From assembly GCA_950295325.1 (NCBI GenBank), contig OX485809.1, positions 31,262,144-31,326,143 on the forward strand: a stretch of DNA of 64,000 bases. The letters are read 5' to 3'. Made by a program: the position numbers and the translations under genes. Below the pieces are notes generated by a model. The model saw nothing but the letters and a program-made list of their open reading frames with translations, ran no database searches and was not told the DNA's origin. This document shows positions 36,511 to 48,997 of this stretch, one piece after another (positions within the stretch are counted from its first letter, which is position 1; each line of letters begins with the position of its first letter). Source of the stretch: Polytrichum commune. Taxonomy: Eukaryota > Streptophyta > Polytrichopsida > Polytrichales > Polytrichaceae.

Positions 36511-37361
36511 TGCACCAAGGACATACACACACGGTTGCATGGAGCAAAGCTAGTGTGAGGATTTAAAGGCATAATGGAGGATGAGAGATTGAAGTTTTCT
36601 TCATTACAATGTTTAAGAATATTTGGAAATTTTATTTTTGATGATTAATCTCAATATTTGATTCTCAAATCTCTTTGTGATGTGGGCTTCATACCCGCCT
36701 AGGTATATACCCGGTCATCTACCTACCACCAGCCGATAGACATAACATGTAAGAGCAAACTTTTTTTTTTGGTGCCCTTTCTATGAGGGTTGTGCAACCT
36801 TGCAAAAACCAAATTGTACATGTTATATTAATCTTTGAATTGAAACTCATAACTCATCGTATGCATAGGTGCAATCTCCTAGTTTGGCTCGGGCCCAAAC
36901 AACTTCACTAATAATAAGGTGTGTGGTCTTATTGCAAGCACTTCCAACTCCACAAACAAACACAACTGTGGATTGGCTTGGGAATTGCCTCATTCGCTAA
37001 GCAATTGCAAATCGCATAGTATGCATTTAAAGTCTCATTATTGATGTTCAATCGCAAAAGTTACAAGAGATCAAGTGAAGATTATCTTCCTCTTGAAGTG
37101 ATCACATGTGCCCTCCCGATTGTCCAATGTTCATTACAACACATGTTTGTAGAGCATCCCGGCTCATGGAGCCACAAATGGGCCTTTACCATCAGCTCTG
37201 TAGACCTTTTAAAGGAAGATCGTATGGTCCATAATTGGGTCCACACACACACACACACACACACACATATGTATATTCTAAAATCTTATTGCCCACCACT
37301 TATGTTATAGAGGATCCTTTCTCGAAAATCATTTGACCCCATACACTGGAGAGCTGAAGGG

Positions 37362-37405
<44 letters not shown>

Positions 37406-38429
37406 TTCTACAACATAAATTGGTGGATAATAAGGTAGGGTCCAATTGAGCGCTTGAACAAAGTGTGAACAATGACACCCGGGCCAATCTTTTGTCCCCC
37501 CAAAATGCATCCACATCATCGGGCCAATGTGTGTGCCATGTACACTAAATATAATTTAGAGTGTATTTTACTATTTGGAATTACACAATGCTAGAAGTAT
37601 TTACTTTATGTCTCATTTTTTTACCAACAATTGTCAAAATGGTTTTTTGGACATTATAGAACATTAACATCTCTACTTGATAAGAAACTATATCGATAGT
37701 AAAAAGACACAACATTGTGTAATTCCAAACAGTAAGTGACACTAAATATCATATTTAGCGTAATTCATCAGATGCAGCTTCAGACTTGCCGACCACCCTA
37801 ATTGGACAAGCAAGAGCGTTCCTCCACTGGAGAAGTTTGAGCCCACCCCCCAAGCGAGACCCAAAACTTCTTCATCTTGTCCGCCGAGGTGGTTGCTGTG
37901 GTTGGTGACATGACGGGTTGACGAAGTGAGCAAAACCCTAGGTTTGAACAACCTATGAACCTTTGACAATCTTTTGTCCAAGTGCTCGTCTGAACTGGGC
38001 CTAAGTATATGTGATATACAGGAGCTTTGGGAAAGGACGGAACATGCGATCTTGCTTGGAACCAATTAAAAACAAGCCAATATAGAGGCCCATTTGTAGC
38101 TCCATGAGTGGGGATGCTCTTATGGTGTTTGTTCTTATTTCCAAGCGTTGCCATAAAATACGAAGTCAAATAAAATAGGTGTCCAATTGACTTAGAAAAG
38201 TGACCACATAAGGCCCACATACCTTACATACAGTATGATAACCAAAATACTCTACTCCCTCGCCTCCACCAAGTTTGAAACTTTGAAACTCCATACGAAT
38301 TTTGAACGCCTCTAAGGGAAGAACGCGAACGGACAAATAATTACCCGCGCCACATGTACCTGGGCGGTACATTCTCCGTAACGTCGATTGTGGCAGCTCC
38401 CCCACATGTTCACGACGCGTACATTTGAG
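36511..38429. other. Gene-free stretch with CA and GA microsatellites
   Basis: A CA dinucleotide tract occupies 37242-37268 and a GA tract of about 19 units 37365-37403. A near-palindrome 'gacactaaatatcatatttagcg' lies at about 37739-37761. The open frames near 37742-38519 (minus) have no known domain. Confidence 0.45.
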
Positions 38430-39743
38430 AACGTGGGGTGGGGGGGCGATGGCAGAGAAACAAAAACTGGAGGAGAGAAACGGAGCTCCCTCAAGCCATG
38501 AAACTTTTCCCATCGCCATCGCTCAGGCTTCGTGTGAGCAAGAAAACCTCAAAAATTCCACAAGAAGAAGGATGTGCTCAATGTTTGCAACGGAGGGAGT
38601 TGTACAGATCTTGCGCAGGAAGAAAATAGAAGTGGAGTGTTCAAGGCCGGATCACGAGAGTGTTTTTTTAATTTTTTTCGTCGGCATCGCTACGGTTTTG
38701 GAAGGAAGGAAAACCTAATTCATCTCGGAGGGAGAGGAGTTTCACGTAGGCTGAAAGTATGCGTGTTGTTGTTGTATCAAGGGAAGGAAAACAATGTGGA
38801 GTGCGAGCCTGGTGAGACTCGTGGCCGTTTGTTATGTGGACATTGCTGGTAAATTTGGAAGGAAGGGTTAAATCTTCAATTCTGTGAGTAAAGTAGGCTA
38901 GCAGTACATTTTGGAGGCTGCACATGCACTATATTTGAATAGACATCGCTGTTTTGGTTTGGAAGGAAGGGAAACCTAAATGTGAAGGTAAATAGGATTG
39001 AAGGAAGTAGACGTCAAAGTTTGGTGGAGGAAGGGGCGATGGGAGTGAGCTTTTTCGTTGACATCGCTGTTTTGGAAGGAAAGTAAGAAAAAGCATGTAT
39101 CGGAGGTTATACTATAGTAGTTCAGTTAGTTGTGGAGGAAAACTTGTCCCAGAGCAAGTTAAATGAAGTGTTCGGATGATGATGCGTAGTAAGGGTGACG
39201 AGAATGACTTTAATTTATCATCTCCATTGATCCTTCGGAAGAAGGAAAACCTAATTCTGTAAGGAACTGAGGATCCAACTGGAGTGCTCGGGAGTGAGCT
39301 TCTTCGTTGACATCAATGTTTTAAAAGGAGGGCAAGAAAAATAAATAATATCGGAGGTTATATAATAGTAGTTAGTTGTGGAGGAAAAGCGGCCTGGAGC
39401 AAGTCACAAATTAAAGTGTTCGGATGATGATGTGTTGTAACGGTGACGAGAATGAGTTTTTTTTCATCTCCATTGATCCTAACTTCGGAATGAAGAAAAC
39501 CTAAATCTGTAAGGAAAGTACTTACTTACGGTGAAAGGATCATACATCGAGTTTGGGGAGTTGGTGTGGAGGAACTGAGGATCATACATAACGAAGGTTG
39601 TACAATAATAGGTAGTTGTGGAGGAAAAGGGAGCAAGATAATTGAAGTGCTCGGATAGAAAGTACGCATACGGTGGTAGGGTACATCGAGTTTGGGGGAG
39701 TTGGTGTAGAGGTTTCACTGAGGATCCAACTGGAGTTGTCGCG
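38430..39743 (+). promoter_or_regulatory. BRP1 5' leader and promoter region with internal repeats
   Basis: Immediately upstream of the BRP1 start. A 249-bp unit is duplicated in tandem (the word GGGAGTGAGCTT at 39041 and 39290), with shorter related pieces on both sides. Recurrent elements are 'ttcgttgacatc', 'ttggaaggaagg', 'gtgttcggatgatgatg' and 'gtgacgagaatga'. Open frames here (for example 38425-38718) are not supported as exons. No confident TATA box. Confidence 0.45.
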
Positions 39744-42700
39744 ATGCCCAAGGGGGATGAGAGTGGAGCTGACGATGAAGAGGACCGGGAGCTGAAACTT
39801 CTCAGCGCGGCCATAGCTATGGCGGAGGCCAGCACGGGCGACGAGGATACGACAGAGAACGAGGAACCCCCGCACCCATCGACGCCCCCCATCCCGAGTG
39901 ATGCGAAGGAGGGAGAGCAGCAGAAGGCTGATGCTGCAATTCTCAATCCGATCGCTGTGGAGATCGCAGCGACGATGCTGTCGGATGGAGGAGGAGGGGT
40001 GGCCATGACGCCGAAGCTGTCAACGGGGTCCATGCGCAGGTAGGTCCACACATGTCTGCTTTGTGTGTGACAGAGAGGTTCATCATTGGTTGTAGATCGT
40101 TGTGTGTCTCGGTAACAGGGTTCATTATATATCAGTCTTTGAGACTTTGAAGCTGCCTCTGGGGCTCCTTGTCGTTGATTGTTTCAACGTTGGCGAGATC
40201 CGTTATCAGGGTGAAGAATTAGGGTTTTGGGTTAGTCCACGGGTACATGAATGCAGAGATGAAAATTAGGAATTCGATGGGGACACACAATCTTCGGGTG
40301 TACTCAGTAGGACTCAATGTATCCGAATATGTGAATGGGTAACAGGATTCATTCTATCAGTCTTTGAATCTTTAAAGCTGCTCTGGGGCTCTTTGTCGTT
40401 GATTTTTGGGACGTTGGCGAGATCCGTTTTCAGGGTGAAGAATTAGGGTTTTTGGTTGGTGTACGGGGTATATGAGTAGAGAGATGAAAGTTAGGAATTC
40501 GACGGGGACACAGTCTTCGGGTGTCGTCAGTAAGGAGTTGTTGTATCCAAATATATGGATGGGTAGCAGGATTCCTTGTTTTGGTCTTTGAGGATTTAAA
40601 GCTGCTTTGGGGCTCTGTTATCAATTATTGCAACGTTGGTGAGATTTGTTATCAGGGTGAAGAATACGGGTTTTTGGTTGGTGCACTGGTATGCCATTAA
40701 AGAGATGAAAATCAGGAATTCAATGGGGGCACAGTCTTCGGGTATAGTCAGTAGAACTTCGTGCACTCTCTCTTTAGTTATTTTATTTAAACAGCAACAA
40801 TATTTTTGCTAGAAGAGGGTCTCAATACTCTCGACCACTGCACACTCTGACCATAAAGGATGTTTAGTTTGTTAGTGGTGAATGATTTCTACCGGTGATA
40901 GGCCGCCCTTTCCTTTGCAGTGCCCATTTTACCAGTCTTGTTTTCATTTGAGGTTCAGATTTTTTGTGAAACCAATCAGGTCATTCGATCAGTATGAGGA
41001 CCTTTTAATTCTTCATTGCAGCAATTGTCAGATGTTGTGTCCATTGAAGGGGTTTACATGCCCCAAAATAGTGTTCTTTAAACAGAGTTACCTGCTATTC
41101 CTGGTCGAAAGTTCATGAGCTTGTGCTGACTATCGTTAGACTGGATATTACAATCAGTGATTCTAGCTCCCATGTACTGTCCTACTATAGATAGTCTGTG
41201 ATTTGATTTGGGAGGCAAAAGTGGATTGGCAGGTCCACCTTGTCAGAGCTGTTCTCTAGCAAGAGTTTGGGTGAGGTAATTGAGCATGTTCTTGTGCAAT
41301 CCTGTTAGATATTAAGCACATGGGCATAAAATGCGTTGGGTTGACTCACTTGTCACTTCACTTGATTGCATATGAATGATAAGAGATGTCACAAACTTTA
41401 TTTCTTGTTCCTGAAAGGTGTTTCTCAATTGTAACATGGTGTAACAGGTGTGGACTCTGTGGAGGAAGTTCTGATGGTGAACGAGCTGCAGACCCCCCTT
41501 CAGATACTCTGGTTACTCAAGGCAGTGTTAGCTCTCAGCTGCTAGATGAGAATTGTCCTGCAGATGGAGCTTCTGAAGGCAGAAAAGCAGATGGCTTTGG
41601 GGCAGACAAGGGTTGGCTTGGTCGGCTTTTGGGTCCTCTTGGTGAACATGTTGGTGTTTCTGGAGCTTGGATTCATGAAAATTGTGCCATCTGGAGCCCT
41701 GAGGTTTGTTCCCTATTGCAAATAGGTTGATAATATGACTACTTGTGACAATAGTGTCCATTCTCATTGGCTTAAAGTTCTTTGATGGGATTTCCAGGGA
41801 TGTCATTGTTAAGTTCAAACGTGTCTCATCATATCAGTATTTAGATCTTGTAGCATCCAATCATCTGCTCTAAGCATCACACAAGGAGTCTATGCTGTGT
41901 CCAAGTCTGTGACTACATTGATGCTAAAGGAATGTAGTGGAGTAAACTGTATTCATTGAGCACACTAAAGTGACAAAAAATATATCTATTTTATATGTGT
42001 AGGCTTGACCTCTTGCCCCATTGCTGTGTATTTTATCTGCATACATTTCTGGTACCCTTCTGAATTCAAAGCGAGTTTGCTGACTTGTTGCATCTGCTCA
42101 GAATGATAGTGATGAGGGCTTAATACATTGCTTTCACATGTTCTCTTGAGTACTATGACCTTCCAGGTTTGATATTGCCTTCAAGTTTGCATGTGCCTGT
42201 GGTTGTTCTGTTGGTGCAGGTGTATTTCTCAGGAATTGGCCGTTTGAAGAATGTGAAGGCAGCAGTTCGACGGGGCCGTTACCTTCGATGCAGTCGCTGC
42301 AATCATCCAGGGGCAACCATTGGATGTCGAGTGGATAGATGTCCTCAAAACTTCCACTTGGTGAGCTCTACAGAGGACTTTCTGAACAACTTCTCAATTT
42401 AATTTCATTTGGTGTGTTGGAATTGGAAATGTAGATGATAAGAGTTATCAAATATGCAAGAATCTGCTTAGACCAGTGAAGATTTTATCAAGTGACTTGG
42501 AGTTGGCAAGTATGTATTTGTCTGAGGTTTACCTTTTATGTTACTGTATCCCAGCCATGTGCACGGGCTGAACAACTTCTTGATTTTATTTCATTTTGTG
42601 TGCTCGAATTGGAAATATAGATGATAAGAGTTATCAAATATGCAAGAATCTGCTTATAACAGTGAGGATTTTGTCGAGTGACTTGGAGTTGGCAAGTATA

Positions 42701-45700
42701 TATTTGTCTGAGGTTTAACTTTTATGTTACTGTATCCCAGCCATGTGCACGAGCTGAGGGCTGCATGTTTAACCATCGAAAATACCTGATGGCCTGCTAT
42801 GATCACTCTTACTTATTTCGCCGCAAGCGCAAGAAGTCTTTCTGGAACTCCAGTAAGTATGGTCATGGAGGTGTTACAGACTCAGCCTGTTTAAATTGGA
42901 CGCCAAAGATATCAAAAGCACAGAGGCGTGCAGCAGCATCAGCTGCACGATTGAAGGACGTTGAAGCTGAAGAGAAGTACTTAGATAAGTCTGGGGAGGA
43001 TGAAGAATTTGTGAGGCGGGAACGCAAGCGTTTGTTGCGGGACCTTGCTCAGATAGCTCCAGTGAAATTGGGAGGAACTACAAGTGAGAAAAGCCTAGGT
43101 GCTGGTGGTGATGGATGGGATAGTGTCGCTGGATTGCAAGATGTGGTACAATGTCTCAAAGAAATGGTCACCCTACCTTTACTATATCCAGAGGCTTTTC
43201 AAAGGTATTTGCTTTCACATTCCAAAGTGACTTTGCTGGAAATTTTGAAGACGCCTCTTTTGGTAGATCTTTCTTATCATCATTGCTACTTCTCATTTAA
43301 GCACCATCTTGTCTAGTTCATGCAATAATATTTTTGAACTAGTTATAGGTTTGAGTGCTAGTGAACACTTGATTGGAGTTGTCAAACAGTTATGGAGTTG
43401 CAAGTTACAGGGTATACCCTAACTTGACCCTAGACCTGTGTACATGTTACTTTGGTGGTTGCAATTTGTTTATTGCTAATTTATTTTTTTATTTTTTTGT
43501 GAACAGGCTGGGCATTTCACCTCCACGTGGGGTGCTCCTACATGGTCATCCAGGGACTGGAAAGACTCTGGTTGTACGGGCTTTGGCAAGTGCATGTTCC
43601 CGTGGAGGGCAACAAGTTGCTTACTTTGCTCGAAAGGGTGCAGACATTCTGGGCAAATATGTAGGTGACTCAGAACGCCAGCTACGGCTTCTGTTTCAAG
43701 TGGCTGAGCAATGCCAGCCTGCAATCATCTTCTTTGATGAAATTGATGGGCTGGCTCCAAGCAGGTGTGGGGATCGGGACCAGACACAGAGTTCTGTTGT
43801 CTCGACTTTGTTAGCTTTGATGGACGGCTTGAACTCCAGGGGTTCAGTTGTTGTTATTGGGGCTACAAATCGTCCTGACTCTCTTGATCCAGCTCTTCGG
43901 CGACCAGGAAGATTTGACCGAGAAATATACTTCCCTCTTCCGTCAACTGCTGACAGAGCTGCTATTCTGCGCCTTCACACCAAGACGTGGGTACCTGCAC
44001 CATCTCAAGAAATTCTTTCTATTGTGGCCAAGGCAACACCTGGTTTTGCTGGTGCAGATTTGCAAGCTCTTTGTGTAGAGGCAGCCATGACTGCTCTTCG
44101 AAGGGTGGTACCTTTGAAGGAGATCTTAAATTCTGCACAAAGGGGGATTTTGGAAACTAAGCTACCTTCTCTTCCGCCAATTCAGGTACTTCAAATGACT
44201 AGATGTAGTTTTTGGAATTGGTGTATTGGAGCCTTCTAGTGAAGTGAAAGTACATTAAGATTGATTATTTGCGAGTTATCATTCTCACATTTCTGTTTGA
44301 TGTTTGATGGTTCATGTTTCTGGACTATGTTTTGCAGGTGAAAGCAAAGGACTGGGCATCTGCAATAGCTCACGCCCCTCTACCTTGCTCTCGAAGGCAG
44401 GCTTCAACTTCTTTGACTCAAGTTCCAGCTGCTCCTCTTCCAAGGCACTTGGTCCCCACACTTCTACCAATCTTGGTGGAACTACTGGTCACGCTTGGTT
44501 GTGATGCTCGAGTGTCACTCCCACCATCACTCTCAAAGGCCTTATTCTTAGTGGAGCTTGCTTTGAAAACTGTGAGATCTGGAAATACTCTGAATGGAGG
44601 TAATACATGCAGAGTTTCTGGTCCTCCTGAGAATTGGCTCACTATGGTTCAAACTTGCTTCAAGCAGAACCCAACACTTGCAAAAGCCCTAGAGAATGGG
44701 CTTACCAGTGCTGGCATCATAGCGGAGACATATGATGCATCCTGCTCTACACGACCAGTATCAACTATCCTCTTTCCAGATAAAGTTATCAATAGCAGTG
44801 AGAATTGCTCTGTTGATATAAATGGTGTTGGCGACAATCACACAGGGGACCAAACTGCTAGTTCCACCACGAAAGTCTGTATCAATGAACCTATAGATGA
44901 GGTTACTACAAAAACAAACTGGCAAGGAGGCACTTTTCGGATCTTACTTCTTGGGGATGGAAAGCAAGGTCAAAATTATGTTGCAGGGGCATTCATTCAT
45001 GGTTTTGAAGGGCTGGCTCAAATGTGGACTTTGAGTCTTCCAGCCATACTTATGGAAGGAGGTGGAGATGTGGAACAGGGTCTTATCTACATAATAGGTC
45101 AGTTTCATGAAAGAATACAGAGGATCTCTTAGTTGGTACAGCTGCGTTTTGTAGATTTTATAAATCTTGGTTGCAGCTATGAAACAACATGTTTGCATCT
45201 GCATCATCACTGTACAGTAGGTCAATTGGCATCTTCCTGAAATTTCTAATTAGAGCACTCTTTCATTGCTTAATCTATGTTATTGTCCTCATCATGGTGC
45301 TTAATGTGTAACTACAAGGTTTATTTCATAACTGTGCAGGGGAGGCTAGGCGCAGTGCTCCCTGTGTTCTGTACATGCCCAAGATAGAAGACTGGGTTGT
45401 GAACAGAGAGGGTGATGGTAAAGAGAACACAGATTCTCCAAACAATCAGAATAATAGTGCGTCTAAGAACCATTTTTCCAAAGGCAGATCTCAGAAGGAT
45501 GTTCAGCATGATGACTCAACGGTCTTAGAGGTTTCAAATGCTTGGAAACTGATGAAACAGCAACTGCAAACTATGCCACCTGATACTCAGCTGATGCTTA
45601 TGGTATGTACTTGTGTGCACCTGTTTAAAATTAGTAGGACGACCTCTCATGAATGAACTTCCTAAATCCTAAATGTTGAAGTTGTTTCAGATATTGGGAG

Positions 45701-48700
45701 ATCCCAAAGGAGTACTCTTTGTGTCTCCTGTAGTCCTTGTCCACTTCTGGTGCCTGTGGTTCTCATACATGTGTTTGTTGACAGGCAACTAGTGAGGCTG
45801 GTTTTGGAGCTCTTCCTTCTGAAGTCACAGATTTTTTTACTCCTTGTTTGGCAAGATCTTTAAGCAAGGGTGCTCGATTGCCAGCTCAAGTGACTCCATG
45901 TGTCTGTATCCAGCTTCCCTCTTATTTTGATCGGAAAGTTGTTCTTGACAGAGCTTCTCAAGATATAGTGAGAGCTCTGGCCACTACATTTAAAAGCCGG
46001 GTGGCTAGGCTTAGGGAAGAGTACAACGCAGGGTGTTCTGCAGAGAAGCCAAAGACTGTTACATCTGGGGGTGTGAAATTATCTACGTCTGTCCAGCGCA
46101 TGATTGCTGATAGGGTGTCTCTGTTAAGGTCACGTGTACAGGCAGATCTAGGAAAAGACTTGAGGAATATAGGTCAAGATTGGGCAAGGAACTTTGGTAA
46201 AGACACTCGTAGTACGTATGCAAATGATTTAGCTAAGGTGTTTGGAATAGATCTGGGTAGGGGTCTTGGTCTTGATTTGGAAGTAGAAATCAAGGACTTG
46301 GGAAGTGGTCTAGTTGATGACATCAACAATGAAATGAGAAGTATTGACTCGGGGAGAAGTATCATGGGAAACAACTTAGTTCAAGAAGCTTCAAGAGTTA
46401 ATGCTAACCAGCATGACGATATTAAAACCTTCAATGTTGAAAGCGAACCTCAGCAGTCCAAACATGTCAAATCTACACGGTTTACCAGCTTAGTAGAGCC
46501 AAATTCTCTTTTCAGTGCACCTCTCTCTGGTGCGAGTAAACATACAGAGAAAGTTGACAGTTTCAGAGGTACAGTTCTTCTTAACTATCTCTTTAAACAT
46601 CTGTATGCTGTCTATTCTCAGTGCCAGGCTCCTGAGAAGAAGATTATCAATGCTACAGTTTCTTATTATTGCTGCCCTACACTTCATAGTGTATGAGATT
46701 GTGTACTGAATTTGTATGGTCACTATATAGGACGAGTCTCAAATTTCTCATAGCATCCTTGTTAATACTCTGTCAAATGGATGTGTTTCTCAAGGTACAT
46801 GCGGCACCGTAGATCTTACCACTGGTATCCAAACTCAAAGCCACCCAGTTGGAATAGAGGAGATCGAAAGGCAGCCTGCATCTGCTCAAGTAGGTGCAGA
46901 AAGGACCGAGGCCTCTAAGCAGCTTGTCACCAATGACACATCTGTACCATTGTTAATGGAGTGCAAAGCGCTCCAGAGTGCAATTTCTTTTTGTGGTTAC
47001 CGTCTTCTTCAGGATCCACAGCTAGCAGAACTGCGCAGTGCCACTACTATGCTGAGGGTAGTGCCAACCTTTAATTTAAATGATTGCACAAATGACGGCA
47101 TTGAGACTTTTGATTGGGAAACTCTAGAGTTCCGCACCAGCAATGGACTCGAAAAGGTCTCTGATCCTCAATATGTTCGAGGACTAACAGCGATTGGTCT
47201 GAAGGCACAAAGAGGAGTTTATCAAACTGGGCGAGAGGTTGAATATGAATTGCACCGAGTGATTGAAGCTCTTTATGCTCGAGTTCAGCAAAAGCTTAAC
47301 AGTGGGAAAGACAGTCTTCAATATCTCCATCTGACATCTCAAGCAGCTACTTTACTGGACATTATGGCCTCTTGGGTCCATGAAGTGCACAAGTGAGTTT
47401 TGTCTCTTGGATGAGGCTTTTGTCCCTTGGATTGCACGTTGGAAATTATTCTGGAAATTTTGCAAGTACTGCAGCTGTTTGATGATGTGTTAGAACCTGT
47501 TGTATTCTGCAGTTTGACTTATAGGCATCTTTGTTGAATTCTCAGCCCAAAGTATTTCTATCTACAATGTGATTGCAGTTGTACCTCAGCAAGTGTTAAT
47601 TTTCTCTTATTTCAAGTAGGAAGAAAAATACTAAGTATTGCATCCAATGATTTGACTTGGTCAGGTTGGAGGTAGCTGCAAATATGCATAATTTACCCAT
47701 AGCAAAGAGTATCTTAGAGTTCTCATACGAGGAAGAACAACTTCAAGATTGCAGTCCTCAACATCCACAGGATGTAGATGAAGACAATGAAGTTGAAGCT
47801 GTTAACGGACACCATGGCCAGGAGCCTGCTGCAATGGCAGCAGTAGTTGCCTATGAAGGTGGTAGTGAGGCTATAAATTCCTTGGATGAATGCAGTCCAC
47901 CTCTGCAAAATTTTAAAACGAACTGTATTTTAAAGGTAAATGGCTGTACCCAGAAGCAAGTAACTTCTGGTTCAAGTGCTCATCCCATCAAGAAGGTTGG
48001 TTTCATTGATGACATCCTGAAAACTTCAAGAATTATCAGTGAGGGGACGGAAACAGATGGCAAGTTCAAAGGATTGTCTGAAAGGGGAAATTCCAGCGGC
48101 TGTGGAGGTCAGGGAGGATTTGCCGGCCCTGCATCAGATGATGGCAGAAGCAAGGAGCCAGTGTCGCCAGCCAGTAATGTAGTGCATCATCAGCAACAAT
48201 CTGAAGCTGCAGGAGTTCTAGCTGGAAACAGCCAGCGCCCGTTATTGTGTAATGCATTACAAACGGCAGAAGCTTGCTTGGAAGACAGGACTCCAAGTCA
48301 TACCTCAGCTCCTATGGAGGGCTCAACATCTACCTCTCCTGTGTCAAAGAGGAAAACTTTTCCTCAGGCTGTTTACTTCAAAGCTGACTGTCTACGCCAG
48401 CTAGAGCTTGCGGTTAAGGAGTTCTTAAGTATGTCATGCAAAGAACAGGGTTTAGGAGCCTCACTTGAAGCATTACATGACCTGGTCACTGGATGTGCAG
48501 CATCTGCACTCGCAGCTTCTCAGAATGTATTGTGCAAGTCTGAGAAGACAAAAATTACTCACCAGGTTATTTTGCACTGGGCAGGTTTGACCTGCCATTG
48601 TGGAAGTGATAAAGCAGTAGAATCACCTGCCAGTACCAGTGGGGCAGGTGAAACTCCAAAGCAACCATCTTTCCATACACCTCCACCTGCCATTTCATAT

Positions 48701-48997
48701 GACTCTACCAGTTCGTATCTAGACGAACTTCAGAGATTCTCCAGAAAGAGGAAAAGATCAAGATCAAGATCAAGGAGTCGGGTCAGTGATATTCTACCTT
48801 CACCAGCAAAGAAACCCACAACTTCGACTCCTGGAGCTCCTTCTGTGCTACCACTCCCTTCTCCAATGGGTCTTATGTCACCGCTGAAGCAGACAAATAG
48901 CAGCATAACTTACACTTGTCTACGGCCTGTGACCAGGGTTGTGTCAAACTTGATACCAAAGTTAAGAGTGGACAAAGAAGCGAGAGGAGATCAATGA
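39744..48997 (+). CDS. BRP1: BRP1-like chromatin ATPase: extended PHD + AAA, ATAD2/Yta7-related
   Basis: Ten exons: 39744-40039, 41448-41703, 42220-42360, 42741-43204, 43507-44185, 44338-45097, 45340-45602, 45785-46568, 46795-47392, 47665-48997. The product is 1857 residues. All junctions are GT-AG with consistent phases; the exon 8/9 join (acceptor at 46794) is the least certain. Arabidopsis BRP1 (At3g15120, from memory) partners the bromodomain ATPase BRAT1 to prevent silencing of methylated genes. Order: acidic N-terminus; extended PHD finger at about 99-250 (CGLCGG, WIHENCAIWSPEVYF, CSRCNHPGATIGC, then CARAEGC and YLMACYDH); AAA domain at about 345-640 with Walker A GHPGTGKT (~399-406), Walker B IIFFDEID (D463, E464), sensor N507 and arginine fingers in RRPGRFDRE. 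A second, degenerate AAA fold lies at about 805-975. A C-terminal basic KRKRSRSRSRSR tract is probably a nuclear signal. No bromodomain is seen, as expected for BRP1. Confidence 0.93.
40110..40752. repeat. Three-copy ~225-bp tandem array in BRP1 intron 1
   Basis: Units start near 40131, 40356 and 40577. Each contains 'gtctttga', 'tttaaagctgct', 'ggggctctt', 'gttgg(c/t)gaga', 'cagggtgaagaat', 'gagatgaaa' and 'cagtcttcgggt'. Copies differ by about 10-15 percent by eye. The array is intronic. Confidence 0.9.
42382..42753. repeat. 186-bp tandem duplication copying a BRP1 splice acceptor
   Basis: 42382-42567 and 42568-42753 are direct tandem copies, both starting CTGAACAACTTCT. The unit includes the 3' end of BRP1 intron 3 and the first bases of exon 4, so the acceptor TGTATCCCAG|CCATGTGCACG exists twice (exon starts 42555 and 42741). 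Only the downstream acceptor keeps the reading frame; the upstream one leads to an in-frame stop within about 20 codons. Confidence 0.93.

Noticed and set aside
37242-37403. CA and GA tracts as regulatory elements or CRISPR-like repeats
   Set aside because: Plain dinucleotide microsatellites; no spacer structure.
40882-41118. Extra BRP1 exon in intron 1 (78 codons, Cys-rich)
   Set aside because: Exons 1 and 2 join in phase directly into the PHD finger start (CGLCGG); this frame has no matching splice sites or domain.
46569-46794. Read-through of BRP1 exon 8 to 46690 with a 40-bp intron
   Set aside because: A 40-bp intron is too short for plants. The donor at 46569 with acceptor at 46794 keeps phase and gives a 226-bp intron.
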